Of a stretch of DNA of 64,000 bases, positions 13,215 through 26,200 are shown one piece after another; position 1 is the stretch's first letter; each line of letters starts with the position of its first letter. The DNA lies in contig NC_134680.1 in assembly GCF_024713945.1 (NCBI RefSeq), positions 1,884,001 through 1,948,000 on the forward strand, given 5' to 3'. The stretch is from Dermatophagoides farinae (Eukaryota > Arthropoda > Arachnida > Sarcoptiformes > Pyroglyphidae). Under the pieces are notes generated by a model. That model was not told the DNA's origin and made no database searches. It worked only from the letters and a program-made list of their open reading frames with translations. A program made the translations under genes and the position numbers.

Positions 13215-13945
13215 CATTTTGTTTTTCATCAAATTGTATTCAATCAAATCCTTTTCAAGTTTTCTTTTTCAGAGTCCATTATACTTGATGTATAATAATT
13301 GGAATTCGGATTAATATATGAAAACATGGTCAATGAGGTAATTTACATTTTGCCTTAGATTGAAAATGCTAACAATTTTCCTTGTCTTTTGAAGCATAAA
13401 ATTTTCATTGATGATCAATGATCATCATTAGACATAAAATTGGTGCCGTCTTTATAAAAACGATCATGGTAATGATGCCGAACATTGCAAATTTATTGGT
13501 GGATATCTGGTCATCATCAGGTAACTTTCTAATTTCGCTATCAATGATTCTAACACTTAAATTTCTCAAAGGCCTGCATTGAATTGAATTGTTGGAGCAA
13601 CTTATTCGGTAAGTCGACATATTCATTCTTCATATCTAATAAAGATTGGTCTATCTTTTTTTATTAGGTTTGTTCCTGAAATTTTACAATCATCAAATTG
13701 AAATTCGATTGATGATTATGTTCGAGATCAATTCGACGGTTCCATTGTTCATCAGCATTCAATTCAAGAATAGTTTGGCCATGTTCAACACATGATAACA
13801 GGTTAGGCTAGGGTTAGATTAGGCTTAGGAACATGATCTGAGCTATTTCCTATTGAATTTGATGCTGATTGAATCTTTGGAATCAATGAAGCGATCGAAA
13901 ACATGATTATAAGTCGAAGATTCATGGGATGGAACACATACTTGA

Positions 13946-14269
13946 AAATGATCATGGTAAGCAAATGAATAGATTAATTGAACAAGCAACTAATATTTAT
14001 CTTCACTTAGGATCGCCGGCGAACAATTTGGAAATTGAATTTCGAACCATGGATAGAATTTGGACATTGTCTTGAAACATGGACATCGAATATTGGACCT
14101 ATTTCAAATGATCATGGTAAGCAAATGAATAGATTAATTGAACAAACAACTAATATTTATCTTCACTTAGGATCGCCGGCGAACAATTTGGAAATTGATT
14201 CTCGAACCACGGATAAAATTTGAACATTGTCTTGGAACATGGACAGCGAATTATGGATCTATTTCAAAC
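13946..14269 (+). repeat. 160-bp tandem duplication, each unit carrying an intron-like segment
   Basis: Unit 1 (13946-14105) and unit 2 (14106-14269) are nearly identical in their first two thirds and diverge modestly after that. Each contains GATCATG/GTAAGC, a 54-bp AT-rich stretch, and CTTCACTTAG/GATCGCCGGC, i.e. a well-formed short intron (13957-14010 and 14117-14170). The flanking sequence in each unit has open reading frame character. The whole lies about 320 bp inside the right end of the composite element. Confidence 0.75.
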
Positions 14270-14549
14270 GGGACAATTAACGTTGTATGGCGCAATTGGG
14301 ATGTGAAATATGGATGTATTTTATTATTTCCAATTTTTATTAAATTAATATTTCAATAAAATCAATTAAATTTCAATATATATGGATTAAATTAATATGG
14401 GGGGTAAAGGGAATAAAAGGGGGTCAAAATTGCTGCAACAATCGTGATGAACGACACTATCGATAGTCAAATCGTTTAGTCGTTTACTCAAAAATACGGG
14501 TCTCCAAATTTGGAGACTGGTCTCCAAATTTGACGATTTACGCATTACG

Positions 14550-14591
14550 CCAAATTTGGAGACCAGTCTCCAAGTTACTTTTTTTTCTGTG
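14550..14591 (-). repeat. Right terminal inverted repeat of the composite element
   Basis: The reverse complement reads CACAG, eight A, GTAACTT, GGAGACTGGTCTCC, AAATTTGG, matching the left end. A second palindromic copy lies just inside, at about 14500-14531. Confidence 0.75.
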
Positions 14592-14594
14592 AAT

Positions 14595-17500
14595 TGCATT
14601 TACAAAAAAAAACATAAACACTAAAATAAAACTCTGCCATCTAGCTGTAAAAAAACTTGACAGAAGCTATCGAATGTAATTACTAGATTGCAGCACATGC
14701 TGGAAAAATTATCTACGACCAGAGATTGGAATTATTTATCAAAAAAGTTTTCTTATTCAAATTAGATTTCCTTGTCTGATCTGATGAATGAATTATACAA
14801 TGACAAAGATGATAAAATGGCTGATTCACACCTAACCTAACACACACACACATCATTGTTTACAATATATCTGATTGAATTGAAAAAATTAAATCCAAAA
14901 AGACTAAATTTGACAATTTCATCGACGTAGTACACTAATAAAAGAAATAATGGCAGGGTGTTTCTTTTACTTGATTTCTAATACTTAGTATAGAATATTT
15001 ATAGCCATTGTTAGATGAAGTGTAGAAGTGTGGCGACGGCTCCCTCTTGGCTTTTTTCAAGGTTAACCGGTATCATCATCATCATCATCATCAACATCTT
15101 CATTTATATGATGATCATCGTAATCGACATTACCATATATTCTTTCATTTATTCAATCAGAGAAAAGAAGTTTGTTTAATGAAGAATGAAAAGAATGTCT
15201 GTTTCCGAAACCAATTGCATTATTATTATCATTGCAATCCTTTTATTCATCGTTTATATTGTAAATCGAATTGAATCATTTTAATGGCATATAAATGTTT
15301 CAAGGTATACTACTAAAATTTTGATGTTGATCAGTCACCGTTACTACTGACCGATTGAATGACTACTTAAATTTATTTTTTTCCAAATCAAATTGAAATT
15401 GAAGGGCTTGAATTGATTATGATGATGATAATGATGTGAAGAAAACTTGTTGCTAAAAAAAACTTGCCATGCACACACATTTTTCAATGTCAAAGATATA
15501 TGATGAATCAATTTATTTTTTGAGATTTGTTGTTTTCTTCTTGTTGATTTTTTTCTGTTTTTCTGAATGACCATAACGTTTTTTAGTTGATGGATTTCCA
15601 ATGAATCATCAGGATGATTCAATCGATTGAAATCTGGGTAACGTTTTAACCGGAAAAGCTTAAAGCTTAACTAAAATGACAAAAATAAAATGAAATTAAT
15701 GTTAGAATCGAAACAATTCATAATGAAATTGAAATGGAATTTATTTTAAGATTCCATGAAAAAGAATTGAGTGAAAAGTGAATTTATTAAAATCAAGGAC
15801 AAAATAATGATAACATCACAATACCTGTTTTTGTTTTGTTAGTCGTTATTTGTATTCGATTTCTAACATTAATCAATTCATCAATCAATCATCAATTGAC
15901 GAAATGATCTGAAATCAAATTCCAAATAAAATAAACAAATTGATGATTCGAAAATGTTTTTCGATTGATACGAATATGTTGATTTGAATAATCAAAATCG
16001 AAAAACTATTTTAAATTGTATCATTTATGATCGATTGATCGATCGATTGTTTTCAATAAAATAAATTAACCATTTTCATTCATTCATGAATTAATGACGC
16101 AAATCGAATTTCACTTCATCGTATTTCCAATCAACACCGCTAGTGGGTGCCACATTTAATTGCAATTTGAACTTAAAATTGAAGACACGGTTTATTTTCA
16201 ACATCGAATCATGCTGCTACCCTCTCTATATATATCATGCAGTTGTATACAAATAAATACAGATGCAGAGAGACAATGAATGGAGGCGAAGCAAATTCAA
16301 AAGTTGGTGGTTGTAAAAAAAAACCTGAATCAAAGCAGTGATATCTATCGAAGACGTTCAAATGAAAACGTAAAAACGTAAAAAAGGGATGGCCAATTTT
16401 CAATAGTAACAGATTTACATGCTACTAGCTTTTTTTCCCATTACGAATGTCTTTTCATTCATTCATTCATTCATTCAATTCTATTTCTCTCTATTATATT
16501 TCATTACGATTTAATCATCGATGATCATTCTCATCTCATAGTTGTATAATCATTTCAATTTGAAAACGTTCTATTTTGGAATTGGAATTTCGACAAAAAA
16601 AAAATTCTTCAAATTTCGAAAAAAACTTTGATCAATATTTAAACAAATACAGAAAAAAGAATCGTTCCATCGCTAGAAGATCTCTTATTATTTAATTATT
16701 GTGTACCGCTTCTTCGCTATCTGTACGAGTGTGTCAAAAAGTGAAAAAAAAATCTTTCAAAATTCTTCATTTGGAATCAATGTTTTTTTTGTAATTATGA
16801 TTCATTATTGATTGTGAAATAGTGTCTCTAATGTCGTGTATTTGTGTGTGTAAGTGTTTAAAATAGAAAATTATTTCAACACATCCATCTTTAATTTATT
16901 TTGGTTTTTCAAATTTTTTCCCAACTGTGTCTGTGTTTATTTTTATTGCGAATTATATTTACCCGATCCACCCGTCGAAAAAAAACACAAATGTAAGTTT
17001 GTTCCAAATTTTGGTTTTTTTTTATGATATCTTGTGAAATGTTGGGCGTATATGAAAAAGATAGTCTGGTTGGTTAGTCTGTAAATACATGTCATGACCA
17101 GAAAATTCATATATTTTGCATGCATGTCAAGAATTTTCGTCAGAGTAGTTCTCCGTCCCTTCTTTTTATGTTGTTATTTCCTTTTCGAACGGATCTGGTG
17201 TTTTTTTCACATTTCTCTTTGCTATTCGTGTCCGCTAGTCCCATTTTCTCTAGTCACTACTATTTTATTATCTTGCCATTATTCTTGTCATTATCATCAT
17301 CATCATTGTTGTTGTTTGTGTTTGGCGTTTCCCTTTCATTTCTTTGGTCTTCGAAATTTTTTTTCGATTTGCGCCTGTCCATTTCAAATTTCCAGAAAAA
17401 ACATGGATCCTCTTTTCCAACTTAGTTTGTTATTCCAGAAACATTCATGTTTTTATCAGTAGAAAATATATTGGGTGCTGTATAAACCGTCGATTTCATG

Positions 17501-19298
17501 AGCAAAAAGCCATTCATTCAAAATGATTTCTCAAGTCATATGCTGGTTTGTGTATCAACCGCGCATTAATTTTCGGATATCCTTTTGATTGCTAATGAAA
17601 AAAAAAATTTACATTAAAATCTCATTATTAATACAGGAATCTCCCCTGGAGAATAGAATATTCTATGTGTGAAAGGTTTTATCATACTTTTTTTTTGTTT
17701 CTAAAAGGTACATGCAACAAACAATTCGGCTTGAAACAGAAATTGAATATTTTTATTTTTTACAACTTTAAGTTTGCCATTTTGCCACGCATTTGACCAT
17801 TGCAATATGGTACAATTTTATGATTTTTTTTTCGTTCGGTTGTTTATTCAATGGACCATAGATTTAGTTCATAACTTTTATTGTCAAAGAAAATATCGTT
17901 TTTTGACTCTTCCTTCCTGCCTTTGTGAATATTCCAATATTAGTTCTTTTTAAGAAAAACATTTTTGTCAAATCTGAATAACAATTGTATGGACAAGCAA
18001 AAAGAAAATAGAAAATCTTAAATTCCAACGTAACAATTGATTGATCCACAAAGTCCACAGGACAATGGAAAAATTATTTTTTTCTTTTTTTTTGCAAATC
18101 AAATTCAAAATTGTCATACTGAATTGCTATGTGTGGACCTTATTATACAAATACAACCGACACCAAAATTACCACCATCATAAACAACGACCATACATAC
18201 CCACCTTGAATTGTAAATTTCAAAATGAAAAAAAAAATTTCCTTCGAAATTACCCCTGGTTATGGTTGGTTGGTTGGTTGGCTTGCTTGTGTTGTGCTGT
18301 GTTGTGTTGTGTTGTTTGGTGGACTATCACTATAGAGTCAAACAATTGAAAAAACCGACAGGTTTCAGGTAGAAAATTTAAACAGACCATTGCTACTAGA
18401 CACACAAACAGCATCGTGGCCATCATTGCCAGGTGACTTAATTCCAGTATACATAAACAATATATACACATAGGACATGGACAGATAGAAATAAAGATAG
18501 TTCTGCCATTTTGTTTTTAGTTTTTTTTCTACTCTAAAAGTGTACAACAGCCATGTCTATGTTGTAGCGAATGACATACCGAAAAAAATACAAAGATTGA
18601 GAAGAAATTACTGGAGAAAAATAAAAAATTTGCAAGGTAAAAAAACAAGTAAGTTGGTCCCCTATAGATTTGCATGGGAAATTTATTTATTTAATTCTAA
18701 ATGCCCTAAAATCTGTTGTGAAATCAAACAAAACCAAGCAATCCTATTGAGGATGATGCACAAGATCTTGAAATTTTTTTTTCCAATTTTGTTTTCCCTG
18801 ATGATCGAAGATTCAATTTTCGATTTCGTTTCTCATATTGATCATCATTATAATTAACCTATAAACAATGATGATGATGATTATATAACAATTATTAACA
18901 GTTTTGTTTTTGTTTTTTCATGCTCTGATTCACATACATATGAATGATTTGAATATATATGATTTGTATCAATCAATCAATCAATAACCAATAAATGAAT
19001 GAATAATGATTCATTAATTTGTTTTTGTTTTCTCTTTTGACCAATCACAAAAAAAATATATATAGTGAATGACAGATGATATACACTCTTTTTGTTGTTG
19101 ATATAAACAATTTTTGCTTATCATTATTATGTGTAGTAGTAGTAGTGAGATATAGCCAAAAATAAACATTTTTTTCTTATTTGGACTTCAATATAAAGAA
19201 TAATTAGAAACTACATTTTGACAGGTAATCAGCAATCAGTTTTTTTTCTAGGTTTTAATCAGTGACTAAAATAACTGAAATGAAAATGGAAAGTTGTG

Positions 19299-19330
<32 letters not shown>

Positions 19331-19766
19331 AATGGTAAATTAAGTCATGCAAGTGTCATCAAAGATGAATAACCGACCGGTTTTTTGCTGTTTTCCATTT
19401 ATTTTCTTTAAATGGAAATTTTCTCATTTCTAGTCCATCATAGATAATTTCAGATCTTCGATTATTGATTTTTCGGTTTTGATGTATGGTATCATCCGAG
19501 TAACCTGAAAAAATAGAATTAACAATGAATGAATTCAATCCGGTGTTTAGTTAACACACACACACTACATTACGTTGTTCCGGTATAGTTTTATAATTAA
19601 AAACCAAATGAAAAGACATTGTGACATATTTTGTCTTCATTCATTTATCCTCATCATCCTTTTTGATGAATGTGTTTTATGTATCATGGATTCAATTTAA
19701 TTATCCGAAGGAAAAAAGATTGATTAATGTTTTAATTCTTTTTTTTCAATTTCTTTTTTCTTTCAG
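14595..19766. other. Intergenic region upstream of the Ig-superfamily gene
   Basis: No coding exon recognised. There are (CAT)n runs near 15072-15092, ATTC repeats at about 16456-16475, and a pyrimidine-rich stretch at about 17130-17350. A strong acceptor-like sequence (pyrimidine tract plus TTTCAG) ends at 19766, so a 5' untranslated exon of the Ig gene probably lies in or before this region and its coding exon 1 may begin at 19767. The donor of that putative leader intron could not be identified. Confidence 0.45.
14625..14630 (+). terminator. Possible displaced polyadenylation signal of the APMAP-like gene
   Basis: An AATAAA lies 34 bp beyond the right end of the composite element. No perfect AATAAA occurs between the APMAP-like stop (11065) and the element's left end (only AATATAAAT-type sequence). 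If the element inserted into the 3' untranslated region, this would be the original signal. Inference only. Confidence 0.3.
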
Positions 19767-19976
19767 CTTCCAATTTGTCATTGTTGTGTTTAGATGGTAT
19801 TTTATGTGTTTTCTCGCATTTCTTTTTTAGCATCATTGCCATCAATCTATTTTTATCTTAAAATACCTTTTTCCTCTTCTTATCAATCACATCAACGTTC
19901 GACAATACCGTTTTTTTCCTACTTTTGATTCGTAAAACAATCGATTTTGATCGACCAATCAATCAAAAAAAAAAAA

Positions 19977-20223
19977 ATGAAATCGACAACAACTTTATCA
20001 TCATCAATTTATGGTGGTGGCTTTAAAAGCTATGATCAAGATGATCACCATCATCACCATCACAAAAATAGCCAGCAAAAAGATTATAATTCACAATACA
20101 ACAACTTTCATCATTGGCAACATCGCTCATCATTTATGCGTCAAATAAATAACATAATGTATCATATTTATTGCCTTTTTGGTTTAATCATTTTGGCCAA
20201 TATTTGTTTCATCATTACATCAG
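19977..20223 (+). CDS. First coding exon of the Ig-superfamily gene (signal peptide)
   Basis: The first ATG is at 19977; the upstream in-frame TTG is not needed. It encodes 82 residues: a Ser/Thr-rich start, a His run after DD, and a hydrophobic segment (YCLFGLIILANICFIITS). The exon stops at CAG/GTAAGT in phase 1. The exon at 47773 also starts in phase 1 and restores AAEDE after the hydrophobic core, a sensible signal cleavage region. The hydrophilic stretch of about 60 residues before the core is long for a signal peptide, so a signal-anchor or an internal start (Met at residues 64 or 71) is possible. Confidence 0.7.
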
Positions 20224-23200
20224 GTAAGTTTTTTTATGAATGTTTTCTTTCATTTTCTTTATTATATAAATGAGGCTTCATTTATGAAAGTAAAGCAAAA
20301 GCATTTTTTTCTTTCGATATGATTTTTTATTGATATTTAGAATTTATTCATATCATATGAGGCCTTTGAAATGTGTTTCTGATGTGTGATTATTATATGT
20401 TGTTGTTGATTTAGAAATCTGTTGACTTTTTATATCCGATTTGTCTAACATGGCAATTTTGCTTTGCTCTATTTATTATCATGTGTGTATTAAAAATTTT
20501 ATATCATTCTTGTATATTCTGCAATATGTTTTTCAGTGATCAAATAAAAGATCAATATTTATTTTAATATGACAACTAATCAACTTTTTATTAGTTTGAG
20601 ATAAATTCGCATTATATTTTACCTTTTTTTTATTTACATTGCTCATATCATTTTAATCTAGGATTGATCCAATTTTTTTTCAATTCTCTTTCCATTCACT
20701 ATTCATAAATCGGTTTTTATCTCATTCATGTATGACTGTCAAATCTGAATTGAATTGTTCCAATAGTTCTAAAGTTCACATCATAAGTGGATCGTTATCA
20801 TCATCATCATTGTTGTCATCATTCAAAGTTTTTATTCAAATTCAATTTCAACTTTAATTTCATTTATTGTATTTATTTGAATGAGAAAAAAATATATATA
20901 TCTTGGAACGAATTCATTTTAACCATGTCTTTTTTTTCTATTCATTTCATTCATTCATTACATTTGAAACCCTATTATTGTAAATCTGGATTGATGGAAC
21001 ATTGTTCCATGCTGTCAATTCGGCGGGTGTATGTATGGATGTCTGTCTCTGGCAGAAATTAACAACTATTGTTGTTGAATGTCATCGGCCTTGATTATTG
21101 GTAGTAGCAGTTATGTAGTTGATGATGATGAGTAATGCAGCATTCTATGGTTCGATAGTTTCGTTTATGGATGCGACATTGTTCAATTGTTCCATGGCAG
21201 TCCTTGTTTTGGTCGGCAATTTTATTTCTGTACAGTAGCTGTTACTAACCGGCTGTTTGTATTGACCATTTGCTTATAATAGCTACCAAGAATGTATAGA
21301 GAAAGGATAGATATGTCAAATTGATTATTTCGATTTTTTTTTTATATATTTAGATTTGATTTGTGGATAGCATGCAATGAAATTACGATTGTCGAAAATT
21401 GGATTCATCCTATTTTTTCAGTACAGTTTTTTTTGATAACTGTTTTTTCTTCTTTATACCCTATTTCGGTTCATTCAACCGATTTTTTTGAATATTAAAT
21501 TTAATAGCAAAAACAAGGTTTTTATGATATCGAAAAACATGTTAATTATGTAAATTGGTTGTCGACATACTGAGGTAGACAAAAAATAAAAACAAAAAAC
21601 AGAATGGATCCTGTTATAAGAATTTTATTATCATACATTCCCGTTTGACGTTTCAGTTCTACGAATTCATGATTTACGTTGATCGTCATCATCTGAATGG
21701 AATTATTTTTCGATCCAATTAAATTTTTATTTACGATCTTCACATCAATTGTTTATGCGTATAAGTGTATTGTATGTTTTGAAGCAAACACGTGTCTAAC
21801 GTTGGTCTTGGACCTTTGTGCAGATCACAAACACAAACACAAACATTTTTAGTTCAACAATGTTTTCTAAAGCTATAAAGTTGTGACTAACCTTGTGAAT
21901 TGATGTGAAAATTCTTTCCCTTATTTGATTCTGATGATTTTCAATGGAAAAAAATATCATAATAATCATCATTAACATTCAATTCATTAACTTTATATAT
22001 TATTATATATGGCCATTTTGAGAATCGCAATTTCAAACATTACTACCCTAAAAAGCCATTCTAAACTCAGTCTACAACAACATTGCTAGCTCAATAGATC
22101 AATTTCAGATTTAACAAAAACAAAAAAAAATGAAAGCGTTCAACCAAACTCTCCATTTGTTCCAGAAGTAAACTTTCAGAGCAATTCAATTCATTCAACG
22201 AAACAAACGAATCAAATAGTTTTCGAATGTCATCCAAACAATAAAGAGAGAGAGAGAGAGAGAGAGCGAGAGGGAAAGAAAAACAGCTACACTTAAGCCG
22301 ATTAATTTCATCATAGTTTTTGGTGAAAAAAAAATAGACAGATTACAATTGCTTTTGTCTATGAACAACGAATGCCCGTTTATATTTGTCGTTTTCCATA
22401 TTGAAAGTTGCTTGTTCATAAAAAAAAGTCTCATCCAAAGCCAATGATTTTGATTTTTTTTTTCACTTGTTTCATTCTGGAAAACAAACAAACAAATAAC
22501 TAAAAAACGATCATTATCAATGGAATGATCATTTTCAATGCATCTTCACTACTATTGCTACTACTGCAAATGAATTGTGATGTTTAATGGCCAATTCATT
22601 CAGATTGTGAGATTCATCATGAAAATATCAACATCATTGTATGAGTCATAACTAAAAACATTTCATTACATCTAAATAAACAAACCAACAGAAATTCAAT
22701 CCAATCCAGGGTTGTTGTTTTTTTTATTGTTTTTTCTATTATATGCACATTTTGGTTATAATAATGTTCATGATGATCATCATCATAATGACCATCATCA
22801 TTATTGATGTCAACAAGTAATGATTTTCATTTCATTTTATTCTTTCTATGTAGTGATGATGATATTACAATCTTTATTGAAAGTATCAAACGAAAAAAAA
22901 ACGAGAACATTTCCAAATGGGAAATGGTTCAATTGATGATGGCTATGAATGAATGATATGGAAAGAGAAAAAAAGATACAGATGGATATTGAAGATGATT
23001 GTCATCATCATCATGATTTTTTTGTTTGTTAGATTGACAATCATCAAAATAATGATATGACATGACAGATGTTATGATGATGATGATGATATTCTTTATT
23101 ATTTTCATGTAATGAACGGAACGTTTGGTAGGAAATCAGCATCCTATTTCAATTTTATTTTGTCGATAATAATAATAATTTCATAACAATCATGAATCTA

Positions 23201-26200
23201 CGATCTACTGGATTGATTGTTATCAAATTTCAAGTTGATTCGATATAGAGTAGATCCCGATATTCAAGAGATAATACGGTACATTCCACATAGATGTGTC
23301 ACACACATTCATGTTTTGTCAATGTTATTTCCATTATTTTTTGATATTTAAAAAATGTTGACATGCCGTAGATGACAATAGTATAAAATAAAAATAGTGA
23401 AAATTTCCATTTCTCAGATTCTCTATCATCTATTCGATTTAGACCAGTCCATCCGAATGGTTGTCATTCGGGTCCCGTTTTTTTTGTGGTTATTATTGTT
23501 GTTGTTCGGATAACTTGCGTATGAATGATTGCAACATTGTCATCATCATTATTGTTGTCGACGGTATAGTGTTTATCACGATTATTTGATCGGCCAAAAA
23601 TAGAGATATCATAAACGAGAAAAAAAAGAGAGCAAAACTCTGTTGACATCAAAAACAAATTTTCGTGAATGATGATGGCATAGTTTTTTGTTGAAAATTT
23701 TTTTTTTGACTTTTTGACTTTTTGTTGTGTGTGTTCCTGATACATTTCAGAATTTCTCATTTTTTCGCAAGGATACTTATTTTTTAAAGTTTATAAATTT
23801 CTTCTTGATTATGTCAATTAAACATTTGGAAAAAAACATTGGATTGTTTTTAAGGCTCATTAACTTTTTGTTTTTTTTTTTTTGCTGAATGAAATGATTG
23901 TTTTCGCTGTTTTGTGAGAATTAGAATAATCAGCATCATTTATTTACAATAAGAATTGATTGTTTTGCTGTGAGTTTTTGTGGTTCAAAGACTTTCTAAA
24001 CGAATTTTTATTGCCCACTTTTTCGGAAAAAGTATTTAAATTTTTTCTATTGACAACAATGTTAATTGTTGATGATGATTTATTGGTGAATTCCGGTTGC
24101 TAACAAAAAAAAACAACATAAATTCCAAATTGTCGTAACACACACAGTCATTCGTCATTTTTATTCGATCATGTTTCTCTATCGAACCAAAATGGTACCA
24201 TCTATAAAGATGATTTTGGTACAAAAAAAAAAATTTTTTTTCGGAAATTTTCAATTTCTATGACTCATCATCCGATTTCGCTTTTAGTTCTCTCTCTCTC
24301 TTTCTCGTTTTTTGTTATACAAAGCTTTCACAAATTGAACAATAACAACAACAAAATAAATCTTGCACAGATGGAATTAATCTTTTTTTTTCTTGCCCAT
24401 AAAATGATGATCCAATGATGATAATCGACTAAACGTTGTATGATGATTCGTTTTCAATTCATTTATCCATAAATTTCTCTATATTATAGAAAAAAGATAA
24501 TGAATTCAAAATTGGATTTGGACTTTACCCAGGTGGTGTTGAATGTACATTCAATAGCCATACTATTTAATGATCGGATCATATATGCTAGTAGCCGTAT
24601 TTTTTTTACATTTGGTTTGTTTGTTTTTGTTTTTCCATTTCGTCTATATCAATAACCGTTTTGGGAAATGGGACGATTTTTTTTTGTTTTCAGTTATCGA
24701 AAAAATTCAATTTTGTGTATTTTTTCTATCATTTAGTTAGTGAAATCATTCTTTCCTGGAATAGTATGAAAAACTATGCTTTGGAAAACAGTTTAATCAT
24801 CAAATGAACAGTTTGAACCTTGAAATTCATTCGCAATGTTGTTTGAATGTTGTTTAATTCTCACATTTATTATTTCATAAAATTGTACACATAGAATACA
24901 TATCAGGTTTGATTTATGGTTCCGTTGAAAATCTGTTGTTTGGGTTTTCATTCTATTCTCCATCGTTCGCAAGGCCTATACACACACACTCACATATGGG
25001 CCCATCAATATTATCCATATTGTCTGTATGTTAGTTTTGTGAGAAAAAATTGCATATCTCATAAATCTAGTAGTCTGAGTTGGTTGAATATGCGGTACGA
25101 AAAAAAATGAAAGTTTGTTTTGTTCAATAATCCACAATTATGCGTTGTTTCACATGTGTTGTGCTCGTATGTATGGTAGTTTTATTTTTGGATTAAACCA
25201 AATATAATAGAGGAGGGTATGTGTATGTCTGTGCAATTTATGAATCCACTTCATATTTCCAATGATCCATTTTTGCAATTGAGGCTTGTGAAAGCCATTT
25301 TACTATTATATTGCTATTGATAAGCTTTAGACTTTGGATGGTCAATTTATTTTTGAAGTTTTTCCTTGCTTGAGGGCCTTGATCTTGGTTTTTATTATGA
25401 TCCAAATGAATTATAGATCTATAGCATGATTTATGATTTTTTTTTTTGATAAATAATTACCTTCTGTGTTTGTTTTTATACTTTGTGGTGTTTGTCGGAA
25501 AAAACCGCGAAAAAAATCTATATTCACAAAAGTTTGGATAATCCCTGTTTGTGTTTACACACTTCTATTGCCCTTTATTTTACATTGATGAATCGATTCT
25601 TTAATGATATGAGATTAAATGACCTTGTTTAAAATGATCAATAGATGATGACCATATCGAAAATATTTTCATTTATTTTTATTTTATAATCATCAGTAGC
25701 ATCTAATCTAAATTATCCATGACGAATGGATACAATTTCATCATTATCAAACATCCACTCAAACTACAACAAACGATGTCTATGGAGTTTTTTTGTATGA
25801 ATTTGATTCAAGAATGAAAAAAATGACAGAGAAGAAAATCGGTTTTTATACGGTTATAACATTATCACCGGTGGTGGTGGCTTATGGTCATCATATCTAT
25901 CAATCTGTTGTTGTTGTTGTTGTTGTTTATAAAAAATATAATGTACGGTTTTTATCGGTAAATCGAAAAATAAATCAACAATTTTCGAAATATTTTTCTT
26001 TCGTATACATCTCTTCATCTTTCTTTTTAAATGGTGAAACACTATCATCATTGATAAATATGGCTGTCCAATTGATTGTACGATTTTTTTTTGTTCATCC
26101 GGACAACCATCAGTCATCATGATGATGACCGGATGATGACCTCTGTCGTCATATCAGGATAGTTGTGGTCACCATTGAAGATATAATGGTCATTTCACCC

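Larger units (their letters stand above)
11137..14591. mobile_element. Unclassified 3.46-kb TIR-bounded composite element
   Basis: The two ends are inverted copies: each starts CACAG, then eight A, then G, then after a 3-bp length difference GGAGACT(A/G)GTCTCC and AAATTTGG. Both are flanked by AAT (11134-11136 and 14592-14594), consistent with a 3-bp target duplication but short enough to be chance. The TIR contains its own palindrome, and more copies of the GGAGAC...GTCTCC and CCAAATTTGG palindromes fill the first 190 and last 100 bp. Inside are a direct duplication, a decayed non-LTR retrotransposon, coding fragments with short intron-like gaps and a 160-bp tandem duplication. No transposase was recognised. 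Superfamily is undetermined: CACTA-like or Harbinger-like elements use 3-bp duplications, but the termini do not match either clearly. Confidence 0.6.

Noticed and set aside
17094-17526. Overlapping ORFs of 60-122 codons in a pyrimidine-rich stretch
   Set aside because: Open only because of the C/T bias (Phe/Leu/Ser/Cys runs); no family resemblance.
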